Shown: one piece after another, positions 44,271-53,460 of the stretch
Position numbering within the stretch: the stretch's first letter is position 1
Layout of the letters: every line of letters begins with the position of its first letter
Assembly (NCBI RefSeq): GCF_019443745.1
Contig: NZ_CP050948.1
Span: 1,550,001 to 1,614,000, forward strand
Source of the DNA: Iamia sp. SCSIO 61187
Lineage (GTDB): Bacteria; Actinomycetota; Acidimicrobiia; Acidimicrobiales; Iamiaceae
Direction: 5' to 3'
DNA: 64,000 bases
Made by a program: the position numbers and the translations under genes
Notes under the pieces: generated by a model
Seen by the model: only the letters and a program-made list of their open reading frames with translations
What the model was told of the DNA's origin: nothing
The model's database searches: none

Positions 44271-44343
44271 AGGAGTGAAGAGTCCTTCCGGGACAGCCCG
44301 CCGAGCGCTCGCCCGGGTCAAGGGGACAGTGTGGTGTGCGGAG

Positions 44344-44363
44344 GGGTGCTGTGTCCAGCACCC
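44344..44363 (-). terminator. Hairpin after DUF4012 gene
   Basis: GGGTGCTG - TGTC - CAGCACCC, an 8-bp stem between the DUF4012 stop (44397) and the surface protein start (44270). Confidence 0.55.
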
Positions 44364-44396
44364 TCGAGTTGGCGCCCCTGCCCTATCGGCTCCTGG

Positions 44397-46709
44397 TCAC
44401 CCAGATGAAGGTCGGATGCGGAGGCTGCCGCGACCGAGCACGTCGATGGGCCCTTCGGTCTCGACCTCGCCGGAGCCCGGGTCGAGGTTCACCGTGAGCT
44501 CGTCCGAGGTGACGGTGGGCTGCGGGGCGAGGTCCAGGATGTACTCGCCACCACGGCCTGTGCCCGGGGCGCCGCTGAGGGTGAGTTCGAGGGTGGTTTC
44601 GCCGCCCGGGGGGACGACGACCTCGGCGGTGTAGACCCGGTACCCGCCCTCGGAGTGGGACTGGATCCCGACAGGCGAACCGTCGACGGTGGCCCCCTTC
44701 AGCAGGTGGGGCGTGTGCACCGACAGGAGCATCCGGTTGGTTCCGATCGGGTCCCCTTGGCTGTTGCCGACGACGTAGTCCGGGACCGACCCGTCGAGCG
44801 GCGGGTCGTTCCGCACCGTCACCGCAGCGGTGGCCTCTAGCCCTCCGTCGTCGTCGAGGCTCACCGAGTAGTCGATCGAGCGGCTCTGGTAGACGTCGAT
44901 CTTGTTGTTGCCCGAGTTCTGGCTCGAGACGGCGAGGAAGTCGTGATCGGAACGAGGCTCGGGGAACGCACCGGTCGCGCCGACACGCGCCAACAGCCCC
45001 TGCTCCGCAGGATTAGGCGACCACATCCGGAGCCGGCCCTCGCGGGTGACAGGGGAGAGGACGTCTGCGATCCGGCGGGGACCAGGGAGGTCGCCGGTCG
45101 TGAGCTGATCGAAGGTGGTCTCCACCAGCTGGGCGAGAGCGTCGTTCTGGGTGTCGCTGTCCGGGAACAACCGGTAGTTGTCTCGGAGGAGGAAGTCGGC
45201 GGCATTGTCGGCGTCGAGAGGCTGGCCGAAGCCATCCACCGTGACGGGCCCGGTGAACTCGAGGAGGGCGGCGAGGGCGATGGGGTCGATGCTGATGACG
45301 GCGTCCACCTCCGGACCTCCCACCTGCGGGTAGGTCTGGGCCATCACCTCGGCGGAGTTGGGGAAGTGGGCGGCGTAGCCGAAGTCGCCGATGAAGAGCG
45401 GTCCATCCTCCACGTAGGGGCCGAAGCGGGACAGGTAGTCCTCCGGCCCGGTGAGCTGGATGCCATCGGGTGGGTAGCGGTCGTACAGCTCACGTACAGG
45501 ACCGGAGTTGGTGAGCCGCAGCTGCCCACCGTCGGCGGTGACCTCGGCCCAGCTGCCCATGAAGCCGCCCGACCCACGCAGCTCGGCCGGGGTCACGAAG
45601 GCGATGAAATAGTGCCGGGGACCGTCGGCCCCCAGCATCCCCGGCGCCACCTCGATGGCCTGGCTGGCCAGCTCGCCCTCGTCCTGGGCGTCGCGCAGCT
45701 CGGCGTCGAGCTCGGCGAGGGCGTCGTCCAGCGGGGGGAGGAGCCACGGCGAGTCGTCGTCGGCAAGAGAGCCTCGCGCCGACGTCAGGGACGCGAGCGT
45801 GCGGGAGAGGGGCTCCTGGACCGACTCGATGCGGGCCAGGTCGAAGCGGCCGCTGGCGTAGCGGAGATTCTCATAGTCGGCCGCGACCAAGGTTTCGTCG
45901 GCGGTGACGGAGAGTTCCCGGCCTTCTGATGCTGCGCCGCCAAGCGCGCGGGCGTGCTGCGAGAGAATAGGAACGGCACGAGTAGGGGCAGCCCACCAGG
46001 CGTTGAGCAGCGAGTCAGCGTTATCGAAGTCAGTGGCTGCTCGCCGAAAGGCAGCCCGGGCCTTGCCGGTCTCGCCTTCCCGGGTGGCCGTGAGCCCCTG
46101 GCGGGCGTCGGCGGTGGCCCGATCGACGTCCCCAACCACAAATGCGACCAGCCCCCCGTACGCCAGGCAGACCAGGGCCGTTGCACCGGCGACGCCGAAG
46201 GCGATGCGGCGGTAACGGCGGCGAGTCGACGGCTGAGAGATCTGGTAGGCCGAAATGACAACCGGGGTGACGGCGAGAGCCACGATCATCGTCGGCAAGC
46301 CGAAGGGGCCGAGCTCGCCGCTGCGCAGCATGGACTGGAGGGCCAACGCCGCGGTGGCTGCGCCCCACACCCGCTCCCGGCGCTTGCGGCTGCCGCCGAC
46401 AATCGCGGTGGCCGCCGACGCAAGAGCCGGCACGACGGTCCACCCCGAAGCCAGGACCACGGCTGCGACCGGAAGGGAAAGGACGGGCCAGCGGCGCGCC
46501 TTTCCGGCAGCGAGGGTCACGACAGCGGCGAAGGCAGCGGTAAGAAGCGGGTCGATCCCAGCAGTGCCGGTTGGCGCCGCACCGGCAAGAACTGCCCCCA
46601 CAGCGGCCAAGGCCGCGATAAGCCTAGCGGTCCAGCGCTGCTGGCGCCGTGATCGACTCCTCTTTCGAGGACCTGCCTCTACGGCGACCCCGCCGTCAAA
46701 TGTGGTCAT
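44397..46709 (-). CDS. DUF4012 domain membrane protein
   Basis: A 770-residue protein. After a basic cytoplasmic start (RKRSRSRRQQR) come several membrane segments (about 25-150 and 185-205). A coiled-coil-like region (about 215-330) and a large extracytoplasmic DUF4012 region follow, with YFIAFVTPAELRGSGGFMGS, RFGPYVEDGPLFIGDFGYAA, DAVISIDPIALAALLEFTGP and FPDSDTQNDALAQLV. DUF4012 proteins are recurrent in actinobacterial polysaccharide loci and share a domain shape with LytR-CpsA-Psr-associated proteins, but their reaction is not established. ATG at 46709. Confidence 0.85.
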   Translation of the reverse strand: MTTFDGGVAVEAGPRKRSRSRRQQRWTARLIAALAAVGAVLAGAAPTGTAGIDPLLTAAFAAVVTLAAGKARRWPVLSLPVAAVVLASGWTVVPALASAATAIVGGSRKRRERVWGAATAALALQSMLRSGELGPFGLPTMIVALAVTPVVISAYQISQPSTRRRYRRIAFGVAGATALVCLAYGGLVAFVVGDVDRATADARQGLTATREGETGKARAAFRRAATDFDNADSLLNAWWAAPTRAVPILSQHARALGGAASEGRELSVTADETLVAADYENLRYASGRFDLARIESVQEPLSRTLASLTSARGSLADDDSPWLLPPLDDALAELDAELRDAQDEGELASQAIEVAPGMLGADGPRHYFIAFVTPAELRGSGGFMGSWAEVTADGGQLRLTNSGPVRELYDRYPPDGIQLTGPEDYLSRFGPYVEDGPLFIGDFGYAAHFPNSAEVMAQTYPQVGGPEVDAVISIDPIALAALLEFTGPVTVDGFGQPLDADNAADFLLRDNYRLFPDSDTQNDALAQLVETTFDQLTTGDLPGPRRIADVLSPVTREGRLRMWSPNPAEQGLLARVGATGAFPEPRSDHDFLAVSSQNSGNNKIDVYQSRSIDYSVSLDDDGGLEATAAVTVRNDPPLDGSVPDYVVGNSQGDPIGTNRMLLSVHTPHLLKGATVDGSPVGIQSHSEGGYRVYTAEVVVPPGGETTLELTLSGAPGTGRGGEYILDLAPQPTVTSDELTVNLDPGSGEVETEGPIDVLGRGSLRIRPSSG

Positions 46710-46812
46710 GCAACTTGAAACCTCGAGATGATCCCCGGTGGGCAGAGAGCCGCCGACGTTATCGCCAATGCCACCCGGAGCAATGCTCGCCCCCGGTTGC
46801 CGACCTTTGTGA

Positions 46813-48045
46813 TCATTCGGGTGGCACCGGCACGTGGGGTAGCGCACGGCGCTCGATTCGACCGTTGGAGTCCCGCCGGAGAAGCGCCTCGCCGACGGCC
46901 ATCGACACTCCATAGGAAGCGGCTGCGCTAAAGGAGACGGCGAGTAGCGATGCATGGAACACGGTGACGCCGAGCACCAGGGCGGCTGCACCGCTTGCCT
47001 GCGCCAAGGCGGCCGCCGAGGGGCGGGCAGCTCCGAGCAGTCGGCCGTTCGCCGCCGCGCTGCCATAGCCAAGGACCCCGCCCAAGAGAAGGACGCGAGC
47101 GATCGGGACAGAATCGGCGAAATCGGCCCCAAAGACCAGCGGGACAGCCACCGGTGCAATAGCTGCTCCGATCAGAGCGATCACGCACACTGCGAGAATG
47201 CCCGCGATGTCGAAGCGCTTAGCAGCTCCGGCGAGCCCTCTGGCGATCCCGGCCGACCCCATGAAAACGAGGGCCTGACCGGCCGCGGCACCAACGGCGT
47301 AGATCCCGACATCTCGTTGGTTGAACAGAACTGCAACAAGGAGAACGTCTAGCCGGGCGTTGAGGTACTGAAAGACAGTGCTCGCATGTACGGTCGCACC
47401 AAAACGCAGGACTGAACGCCGGAGTGAGCGCGAGGGAATAGGTCTGTCCCAGAGGCGCCGTCCTGCAGCAATATAGGCCGCCCCAATCGACGCTGCGGCT
47501 GCGAGTCCGCACACGACCACACGAAGCTGAACCGGCGCCGAGGCCGTCAGAAGCAGTGCCGCGACGGTAAACGCAAGATAGGTGATCGGCTGGACGATCC
47601 GCAGCAGCGAGTAACGGGCAAGGTTCCCGTCGGTGAGCGGCTGGCTCAATCGCATTTCATATCCCGCCCCGGCGGCGCCGCCAAGCGCAAGGGCAAGTGC
47701 GAGAAGCGCTTCGCCAGTCCAGAGTGCGAATCCGACTGTCGCCACAGGGAGTAGCACCGCGGACACCGCCCGAGCCGACGAAGATGCGGTCGCGTAATAG
47801 AGGCGCTTGTCTCTGCCTGTAGTTCGGGAGAGGATCGGAACGGCTTTGTCAAGCGAGAACGACATTGTCCAACCCAGAAGCTGGGTGCATAGCATCAAGA
47901 CAACAAGGGCCCCCCTTCCCTCGGGACCTAAGGCGCGGGCGAGGATGACGCTGACGACGACGCTGGTTGCTTGGGTCAGGACGAGGGACGCCTCCAGCAA
48001 TCGGGTCTTAGTTCCCCTGCCGACTATGGCCGCAATCTTCACCAC
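46813..48045 (-). CDS. Polysaccharide flippase, Wzx/MATE-like
   Basis: A 410-residue integral membrane protein with about 12 hydrophobic segments. It belongs to the oligosaccharide flippase type: LTQATSVVVSVILARALGPE and GRGALVVLMLCTQLLG at the N-terminus, ARLDVLLVAVLFNQRDVGIY, and VPLVFGADFADSVPIARVLL late in the protein are typical. It would move lipid-linked repeat units across the membrane. Starts at GTG 48045, 37 nt after the methyltransferase stop. Base composition is more AT-rich than in the genes to its left. Confidence 0.85.
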   Translation of the reverse strand: MVKIAAIVGRGTKTRLLEASLVLTQATSVVVSVILARALGPEGRGALVVLMLCTQLLGWTMSFSLDKAVPILSRTTGRDKRLYYATASSSARAVSAVLLPVATVGFALWTGEALLALALALGGAAGAGYEMRLSQPLTDGNLARYSLLRIVQPITYLAFTVAALLLTASAPVQLRVVVCGLAAAASIGAAYIAAGRRLWDRPIPSRSLRRSVLRFGATVHASTVFQYLNARLDVLLVAVLFNQRDVGIYAVGAAAGQALVFMGSAGIARGLAGAAKRFDIAGILAVCVIALIGAAIAPVAVPLVFGADFADSVPIARVLLLGGVLGYGSAAANGRLLGAARPSAAALAQASGAAALVLGVTVFHASLLAVSFSAAASYGVSMAVGEALLRRDSNGRIERRALPHVPVPPE

Positions 48046-48082
48046 CGCGTAGGTCGCTGCCGTGCTGTCTGTGCTATACGGT

Positions 48083-48679
48083 CTACGCAGGAGTACACCG
48101 GAATACCCAGTTGGTGCCGAAGCGGTGGCCGAGCCCGGGCACTCGCATCAAGGTCTCGAGGTAGCCCTCGAGACGAAGCCGCCCTGCCCCCGGCAGCGCA
48201 CCGATGCGGCCGGGAGCGTTGTTGAGGGTCCACCCGCTGCTGTCGACGAGCGTAGCCACGGCTCTGGCGGTGAACCCACGTACGTGCGTGGGGTCGTCCC
48301 ATACGACTCGCGGGATCGCACGCGGGACAGTTGCGACCAATAGGCAATTGTCTTGTGCTACGCGTCGAAGTTCGCGCATGGCCCCGATGGGGTCGCTGAC
48401 GTGTTCCAACACGTCTTTGGCCAGAATCATTGAGCAGATCCCACTCTTCAATGGAGTGGAATTGACCTCGCCCACTACAAACCGCGTCGACCGATTGGAG
48501 GGCACCACTAGGTCGAAGTCCACTACGCACTGCCCGGGGCGCTGGGCAGAAACTAAGTCGACGCCAGCGCCAACGTTAAGTATCAAGCCGTCAGGACCCT
48601 CCGCGATGAGCCGCTCAATTATTGACCGACCTCCCGGCCGAGCCGTGGACACCTGGCCGACATGCCCTTGAGCTTCCAT
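48083..48679 (-). CDS. SAM-dependent methyltransferase
   Basis: A 198-residue class I methyltransferase. The SAM loop is GLILNVGAGVDLVS, followed by CVVDFDLVVPSNR (acidic strand), SMILAKDVLEHVSDPIGAMREL (motif with DVLEH; shown here as the key stretch) and ATVPRAIPRVVWDDPTHVRGF. The DPTHV pattern is common in methyltransferases of surface-polysaccharide clusters. Probably methylates a sugar or a lipid-linked intermediate. First gene of the minus-strand arm. Confidence 0.82.
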   Translation of the reverse strand: MEAQGHVGQVSTARPGGRSIIERLIAEGPDGLILNVGAGVDLVSAQRPGQCVVDFDLVVPSNRSTRFVVGEVNSTPLKSGICSMILAKDVLEHVSDPIGAMRELRRVAQDNCLLVATVPRAIPRVVWDDPTHVRGFTARAVATLVDSSGWTLNNAPGRIGALPGAGRLRLEGYLETLMRVPGLGHRFGTNWVFRCTPA

Positions 48680-49455
48680 CGCCGATTCTCCTCAACCTCC
48701 GCTGACCGTGGCTCAGTCAACTAACGTTCACCCTTGCGCACCGGGGGCCGGCCCTCCAAAGCACGGGGCCGGAGGCTGGCCGGACGAGAGGCCCGAGGTG
48801 TGCACGATGGCACGCCGTCGGCCAGGTCAAGCCGTGCGTTGGGGTTGCGCCGGTCCCTTCAGTCGAGTCGGCGGCGCCTCGAAGGTGGGCAGTGCATCAG
48901 GCAACGGACGGCAGGTCATGGAGGCCTCAGCGCTCAACTCGCACCGCCAGCGTCGCACCACCGGCGGCTTATGGACAACGTTTGGCCGAGCGATCTCCCC
49001 GGTCCACCTGCTCAGGGGGAACTCACACGAAATAGGGCGTGATCCATCGTTCATAGACGGGACCGTGCTACGACGGGCAGTGGATGCGGCGTCGACGTCA
49101 TGCGGGCGCTTCGGCGATCCCGGCCGTGGCTCGAGCTGGCGAAACATCGCATGACCTGGATCGGGGACACGGTGACCCCTGCGCGGTCTGCTCTAGCAGG
49201 CGGGTGCCGAAGCCACGTCTAGCAGGCGGGTGCCGAAGCCACGACTCGAGAACGCCAAATCCGGCTCGAGAACGCCAACTCCTCGGCGAGCGCCCAGGAA
49301 GTAGCCGAGCAACGACGAGGTGGCCGTTCAGCACCCTCCGGAGGCACATGCATGCTTTCGTACAAGCGCTTGAGCGGACTCGAGACAACTGAAACTTGAC
49401 CCAAGGCGGTCGGGTGACGCATGCTTCCGTCCATCGTTCAAGATAGCGCCGCTAC
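48680..49455. other. Gene-poor divergent intergenic region with repeats
   Basis: About 776 nt separate the two divergent arms of the polysaccharide locus. Open frames here have no protein-like pattern. It holds a perfect 26-bp tandem duplication (49192-49243) and a nearby 14-nt repeat pair (49245-49258 and 49265-49278). The minus-strand stretch 48947-49030 weakly recalls a transposase motif. Promoters for both arms probably lie here, but I cannot place them. Confidence 0.7.
49192..49243. repeat. 26-bp perfect tandem duplication
   Basis: Copy 1 at 49192-49217 and copy 2 at 49218-49243 are identical and directly adjacent. The unit contains GCAGGCGGGTGCCGAAGCC. Only two copies, without spacer, so it is not a CRISPR array. 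Confidence 0.9.
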
Positions 49456-50862
49456 ATGACGCCTTGGCCTAGCGCATTGTTCGCATTGCCCTATTTCAGC
49501 CAGGGTGTGCGTCTGGCAGACGTTCTCGCGCCCCTTCTCTTCATCGTAATGCTTCCAGCAATGGCCGCACGACTGACACGATGGACAGTACCCGCCCGCC
49601 TCTTCGCAATTGCGCTTCTATTGCTTTTCTTGGGCTCGACGATAACCGCAATCGCCAGTACCGCCCTGCTAGACGTGTCGGTGACAACGACTCCGAACAA
49701 CCGGTACTCCGCTGCACTAGGATATATGCGCGTTCTGTCGATCTTTTGTGTGTCCTACTTCATCTTAGTGAGGTCTAGGGATAGCCGCATGCGGGGACTA
49801 TCGCTAGCAAGCGGCTGCGTACATCTGCTCGCGGTCAACTCAGCAATAGCAGTCCTTCAATCCGTCCTAGGCTTCAACGACTTCTTATCAAAATGGTTCT
49901 GGAGTGGGGCAGTAGAGGATAACGTCGCAAGCCGGGCGGCGGCTCAGGGCCGCTACAGTGGCATCTTCAATCAACCGCTCGAAGCCGGATTTGCCTACGG
50001 GCTGGGAGCAATCGTAATAGTATGGCTGTTGCAGCGTGGCTCATACTCCTCGTGGCGGGCCTCGCTACTAATGGCGGCCATGGCAGTTGGAAGTGCATTG
50101 TCGTTGACGAAGACTGGATTTCTCGGCATTGGAGTCGCAATTGCGTGGCTCAGTTGGAGTCGATTGCGAAGCCGACGCCACCCACTCAGCGCACTTAGTT
50201 GGTTGCGGTTCGTAGGGCTGCTTGCGTTTCTAGCCTGGGGGGCAGTGGTCCTCTTGGACCCAAGCGGCGTGGCCCAGCTCCAATCTTGGGCAATCGGAGT
50301 GGTCCGCGGTGACACAGGCACCCTCACTGCGGGTCGAGGGGCCGTCGGGTCTGAGTCGCTGCCTCGTCTGGCGATTGACTCGATCAGCGCGTCGGCAGGC
50401 CTTGTCGGAGGAGGGGTTCACAACACTACTCAGGCACTCGACAATGGATACATGGACGTTGCCATCGCTAGCGGTCTATTGTGGGGGCTGGGCGCTGCCG
50501 CATGTGTCTTTGGTAGTTGGCGCTCGATCCCGAGGTCGTGTGAGCGGTCTGGGGTTGGTGCAGTACTCCTGTTTGTGGCGATAGGAAGCTTCGGTGGGCC
50601 ACTCCTGCGTTCGGCACGTGCTGGTGACGTTTTCGCTCTAGCCGTCGCCTGCATGTTTGCGGCGGCCGTAAAGGAGGTGAGTTCGCTCCACCGGCCGTCG
50701 TCTGCATCTAGAGCCTTGTCGATGGGTCCTGACGAGGCGACTTCAACGGTCGTCGGACCAAGCGCGCCCACTCGACAAGAAGGTGGAACCCATCCGTCGC
50801 TGCGGCGAAAGTGGTCCATCTCGCATACGAGAGGTCCGATTCAGGCTACGCCGCAACGATGA
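49456..50862 (+). CDS. O-antigen ligase/polymerase-like membrane protein (Wzy-like)
   Basis: A 468-residue protein with about ten hydrophobic segments and a large hydrophilic loop late in the protein. The region GRYSGIFNQPLEAGFAYGLG followed by SLTKTGFLGIGVAIAWLS resembles the Wzy/O-antigen-ligase fold, where the equivalent loop carries R-x-G-F/P and N-x-x-L patterns. It would polymerise repeat units on the outer face of the membrane. The last 50 residues are polar. AT-richer than flanking core genes. Overlaps the next gene by 4 nt (ATGA). Confidence 0.72.
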   Translation: MTPWPSALFALPYFSQGVRLADVLAPLLFIVMLPAMAARLTRWTVPARLFAIALLLLFLGSTITAIASTALLDVSVTTTPNNRYSAALGYMRVLSIFCVSYFILVRSRDSRMRGLSLASGCVHLLAVNSAIAVLQSVLGFNDFLSKWFWSGAVEDNVASRAAAQGRYSGIFNQPLEAGFAYGLGAIVIVWLLQRGSYSSWRASLLMAAMAVGSALSLTKTGFLGIGVAIAWLSWSRLRSRRHPLSALSWLRFVGLLAFLAWGAVVLLDPSGVAQLQSWAIGVVRGDTGTLTAGRGAVGSESLPRLAIDSISASAGLVGGGVHNTTQALDNGYMDVAIASGLLWGLGAAACVFGSWRSIPRSCERSGVGAVLLFVAIGSFGGPLLRSARAGDVFALAVACMFAAAVKEVSSLHRPSSASRALSMGPDEATSTVVGPSAPTRQEGGTHPSLRRKWSISHTRGPIQATPQR

Positions 50863-51938
50863 CGAACGGGAGATCCGAACACGGCGAGGCAAATGTCGAT
50901 AGCTGCCCTCCGAGCATTCAAGTCGCCGTTGTGATGCGTCGTCCACTGCCGGGCCAAGTCAGCATCGAGCGCTCGTTCGAGGCGATGTTTCCTCCGTTAC
51001 GAGAGCTTGTCCGGCTGGAGGTGGAGGTGGCACCTCACCACAGCAGCGGTGTCATTGCGCGGTTGCGGAACATACTCTTTGTGGCGCGACTCGATGCCCA
51101 GGTCGTTCACGTCGCTGGCGACATCCAGTACTGTGCCATTGGTGTTCGAAAGCGCCGCTGCTTGCTTACCGTCCTAGACCTAGCCTCCTTGCATCGGTTG
51201 TCCGGAGTTCGCCGGAAGGTCGTGTCTGCGATTTGGTACCGCTGGCCGCTCCGACAAGCGGCTCGGGTGACGGTACTCTCAGAGTCGGTATCTAATGAGA
51301 TTGGTCGCGAGTATCCGGCGTCCCTGAAGAAGGTCGCCGTCGTGCCCTGCGCAGTCCCGCGGCTCAATATCGATAGAGAGGGCACCGGAGAGCAGGCCGA
51401 AATCGATAGGGACGAAGCGCACTCGCCGACGGTCCTCATAGTGGGGACCGCACCGAACAAGAACGTCGCCGCCATGTTGCGAGCGATATCTGACGTCGGC
51501 GTGCGTGTGCGCATTGTAGGCAAACTCTCGGAGAGTGATGCAGCGCTCCTACGCAGTTTGGAGCTCGACGCCACGGTCGTCTCCGACTTAACTGACTCGG
51601 AGATCGTTAACGAGTATCTGGGTACTGATGCTCTGCTGTTTGCGTCGACGTACGAGGGCTTCGGTTTGCCGATAGTCGAAGCTCAGCAGTTGGGCCTTCC
51701 TGTGGTGACCTCAAGACGCGCCCCGATGGATTCCATCGCAGGTACCGGCGCAGTGCTGGTGGATCCGGATGACGTCGCCAGCATCGCCGAAGGCCTGCGA
51801 TTGGCACTCTATGACGAGGACGAACGGCTACGACTTGTTGCTGAAGGTCGAAAGAACGCACAGCGCTATTCTCCCGCGAACGTTGCACAGCAGTATGCCA
51901 ACCTCTACCGGGCGGTCGCGGCTCGATCAAGGGTGTAG
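50859..51938 (+). CDS. Glycosyltransferase, GT4/GT1-like
   Basis: A 359-residue GT-B glycosyltransferase. The C-terminal nucleotide-sugar region is clear: TVLIVGTAPNKNVAAMLRAI, DALLFASTYEGFGLPIVEAQ and QLGLPVVTSRRAPMDSIAGT, with the E-x7-E-type pattern of retaining enzymes (EGFGLPIVEA). Sugar donor and acceptor are unknown. ATG at 50859 overlaps the polymerase stop. The tail overlaps the 3' end of the convergent transferase by 34 nt. Confidence 0.85.
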   Translation: MTNGRSEHGEANVDSCPPSIQVAVVMRRPLPGQVSIERSFEAMFPPLRELVRLEVEVAPHHSSGVIARLRNILFVARLDAQVVHVAGDIQYCAIGVRKRRCLLTVLDLASLHRLSGVRRKVVSAIWYRWPLRQAARVTVLSESVSNEIGREYPASLKKVAVVPCAVPRLNIDREGTGEQAEIDRDEAHSPTVLIVGTAPNKNVAAMLRAISDVGVRVRIVGKLSESDAALLRSLELDATVVSDLTDSEIVNEYLGTDALLFASTYEGFGLPIVEAQQLGLPVVTSRRAPMDSIAGTGAVLVDPDDVASIAEGLRLALYDEDERLRLVAEGRKNAQRYSPANVAQQYANLYRAVAARSRV

Positions 51939-53062
51939 AGAATGCGCTGAGCGATCTCATCCCATCGGAAGGTATCGGATCTCTTGATGCCCTGACTACC
52001 CAGCGCCTCTAATGACGGTAACGCATTTGCCATCTCCGTGGCAGCCGACCGCGCCGAACCTTCGGCGTATCTAACGGCGACATCGCCGCACAGTTCTTCA
52101 ACCAGGTCGCAGGCCGGGGCCCAGACGGCTCGTCCTGCTCTCATTCCTTCTACGAGGGGCAAGCAGAAGCTCTCGTAGCTACTTCCGATGGCGACAACAT
52201 CCGCAGCTCCGAGAATCTCGGACCGGCGATCGAGTGGTGCTGGCCCCGCGATTGCGTCGTATCCGAGCACGGCTTGTGATTGCGCACGCAATGAGACGGC
52301 AAGGCTCTTGTCGGGGACCGGCCCATAAATGGCGAGTTCGGCGGACACGCCGTGTTCCGTTCTCAGGAGAGCGATCGCATCAATAATACACGCTATACCC
52401 TTATGCGGAGCAACGGTGGCAAGCATCACTACACGGAGCACTCCGCTGCGAGGCCATTGGACAGGCTTACCCGCGGGCAGATCGCATCCGTGGGGTATCA
52501 CCTCGGGGGAGGCGGAGCCGGCGGGGAGGTAGTTGGCGATAGCACGGGATACAGCGATGACTCGGGCAGCACGCCGGGCCGATCGATGGGCCGACCTGCG
52601 CATCAGCCACAACGTCAATCGGTGCTCGGAGTCTGCGGGAGGGGGCAACCAAGCGTATAGGTTGCGGGCCATTACGACGAAAGGCACGGTCAAGCGAGGC
52701 GCGAACTCTCGGGGCAAAAACACGATATCAGCACGTGTCTCACGACACGCTGCGCGCAGGAGACGCCCGCGGCCAGCTCGCGCCCGCCAAGTGCCTGGCG
52801 GAGCTACGTGGCGGGCAATAACGTTGAAACCTCGCGAATTGGCCTGGGCGAACAACACCTCGTTCTGCTCAGCCCAGTCTTCGTCGTACAGGAGGGATAC
52901 CCGCGACGCATCGTCAAGTGGACTGTCCAGGAGGCCCTTTGTGAATCCGTCCACGAAGGCTCTGGCACCGCCGGCAGGGGCGACGGACAAGTCTATGAGG
53001 AGGCGCGGTCCACCCGTCACCGGACGCCGATCCAGGACGACACGTATTGACCGTGCAGCCAT
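51905..53062 (-). CDS. Glycosyltransferase, GT4/GT1-like
   Basis: A 385-residue GT-B glycosyltransferase on the opposite strand from its neighbours. VVMLATVAPHKGIACIIDAI, LAIYGPVPDKSL, ADVVAIGSSYESFCLPLVEG and MRAGRAVWAPACDLVEELCG are typical donor-binding blocks (ESFCLPLVEG carries the two Glu). The N-terminal domain has GGARAFVDGFTKGLL. Its orientation, opposite to 49.5-64 kb, suggests separate acquisition or inversion. ATG at 53062. Confidence 0.83.
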   Translation of the reverse strand: MAARSIRVVLDRRPVTGGPRLLIDLSVAPAGGARAFVDGFTKGLLDSPLDDASRVSLLYDEDWAEQNEVLFAQANSRGFNVIARHVAPPGTWRARAGRGRLLRAACRETRADIVFLPREFAPRLTVPFVVMARNLYAWLPPPADSEHRLTLWLMRRSAHRSARRAARVIAVSRAIANYLPAGSASPEVIPHGCDLPAGKPVQWPRSGVLRVVMLATVAPHKGIACIIDAIALLRTEHGVSAELAIYGPVPDKSLAVSLRAQSQAVLGYDAIAGPAPLDRRSEILGAADVVAIGSSYESFCLPLVEGMRAGRAVWAPACDLVEELCGDVAVRYAEGSARSAATEMANALPSLEALGSQGIKRSDTFRWDEIAQRILYTLDRAATAR

Positions 53063-53460
53063 GAGTCGATGAAGCGAACTGCGCGGTCAGAGTAATAGGG
53101 CACCTTGTACTCCGGGACTCGTGAACCGACCGTCATCGTACTCGGCGGTGTAGTCCGAACGAAGAATCCGCACATCAAGGCTTCCAACGCAGGGCCTTAG
53201 CGCTCGCAACCGGCTCCACCGCTGAGCTTCCGGTGATCGCTTCTGCCGTTGGGCTTGCGAAGGCAGCCGACCCTCGCCTTAGCCAGACTGGAGGTTTGCG
53301 TAGGGCGCATAACCCCGGTCGCCCCTGCGGTGCCTGTTCCCGCAACACCCGAAGGATGGTCAACGCAGGCCTGGCGAGGTAGTGGTATGGGGAAGGGCTA
53401 ACGCACGACGAGGTAGCGTCCCGGCCGTGCTATGGTCATGCGAGCTTGGAGGTGGGAGCA
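53063..53460. other. Intergenic region between divergent genes
   Basis: Nearly 400 nt between the minus-strand transferase and the DUF362 gene. A 52-codon minus-strand ORF (53017-53175) begins MCGFFVRTTPPS; its N-terminal Met-Cys-Gly recalls class II glutamine amidotransferases, but nothing else supports that. GGAGG before the DUF362 GTG lies at 53448-53452. No other gene seen. Confidence 0.6.

Noticed and set aside
48708-49154. Plus-strand 148-codon ORF in the divergent gap
   Set aside because: No hydrophobic or helical pattern, atypical composition and no RBS; treated as non-coding.
49192-49278. Possible CRISPR array
   Set aside because: Only two directly adjacent 26-bp copies plus a short pair, no spacers and no cas genes.
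53175-53363. 62-codon minus-strand ORF with TTG start
   Set aside because: No RBS, no recognisable pattern, and mixed composition; not supported as a gene.
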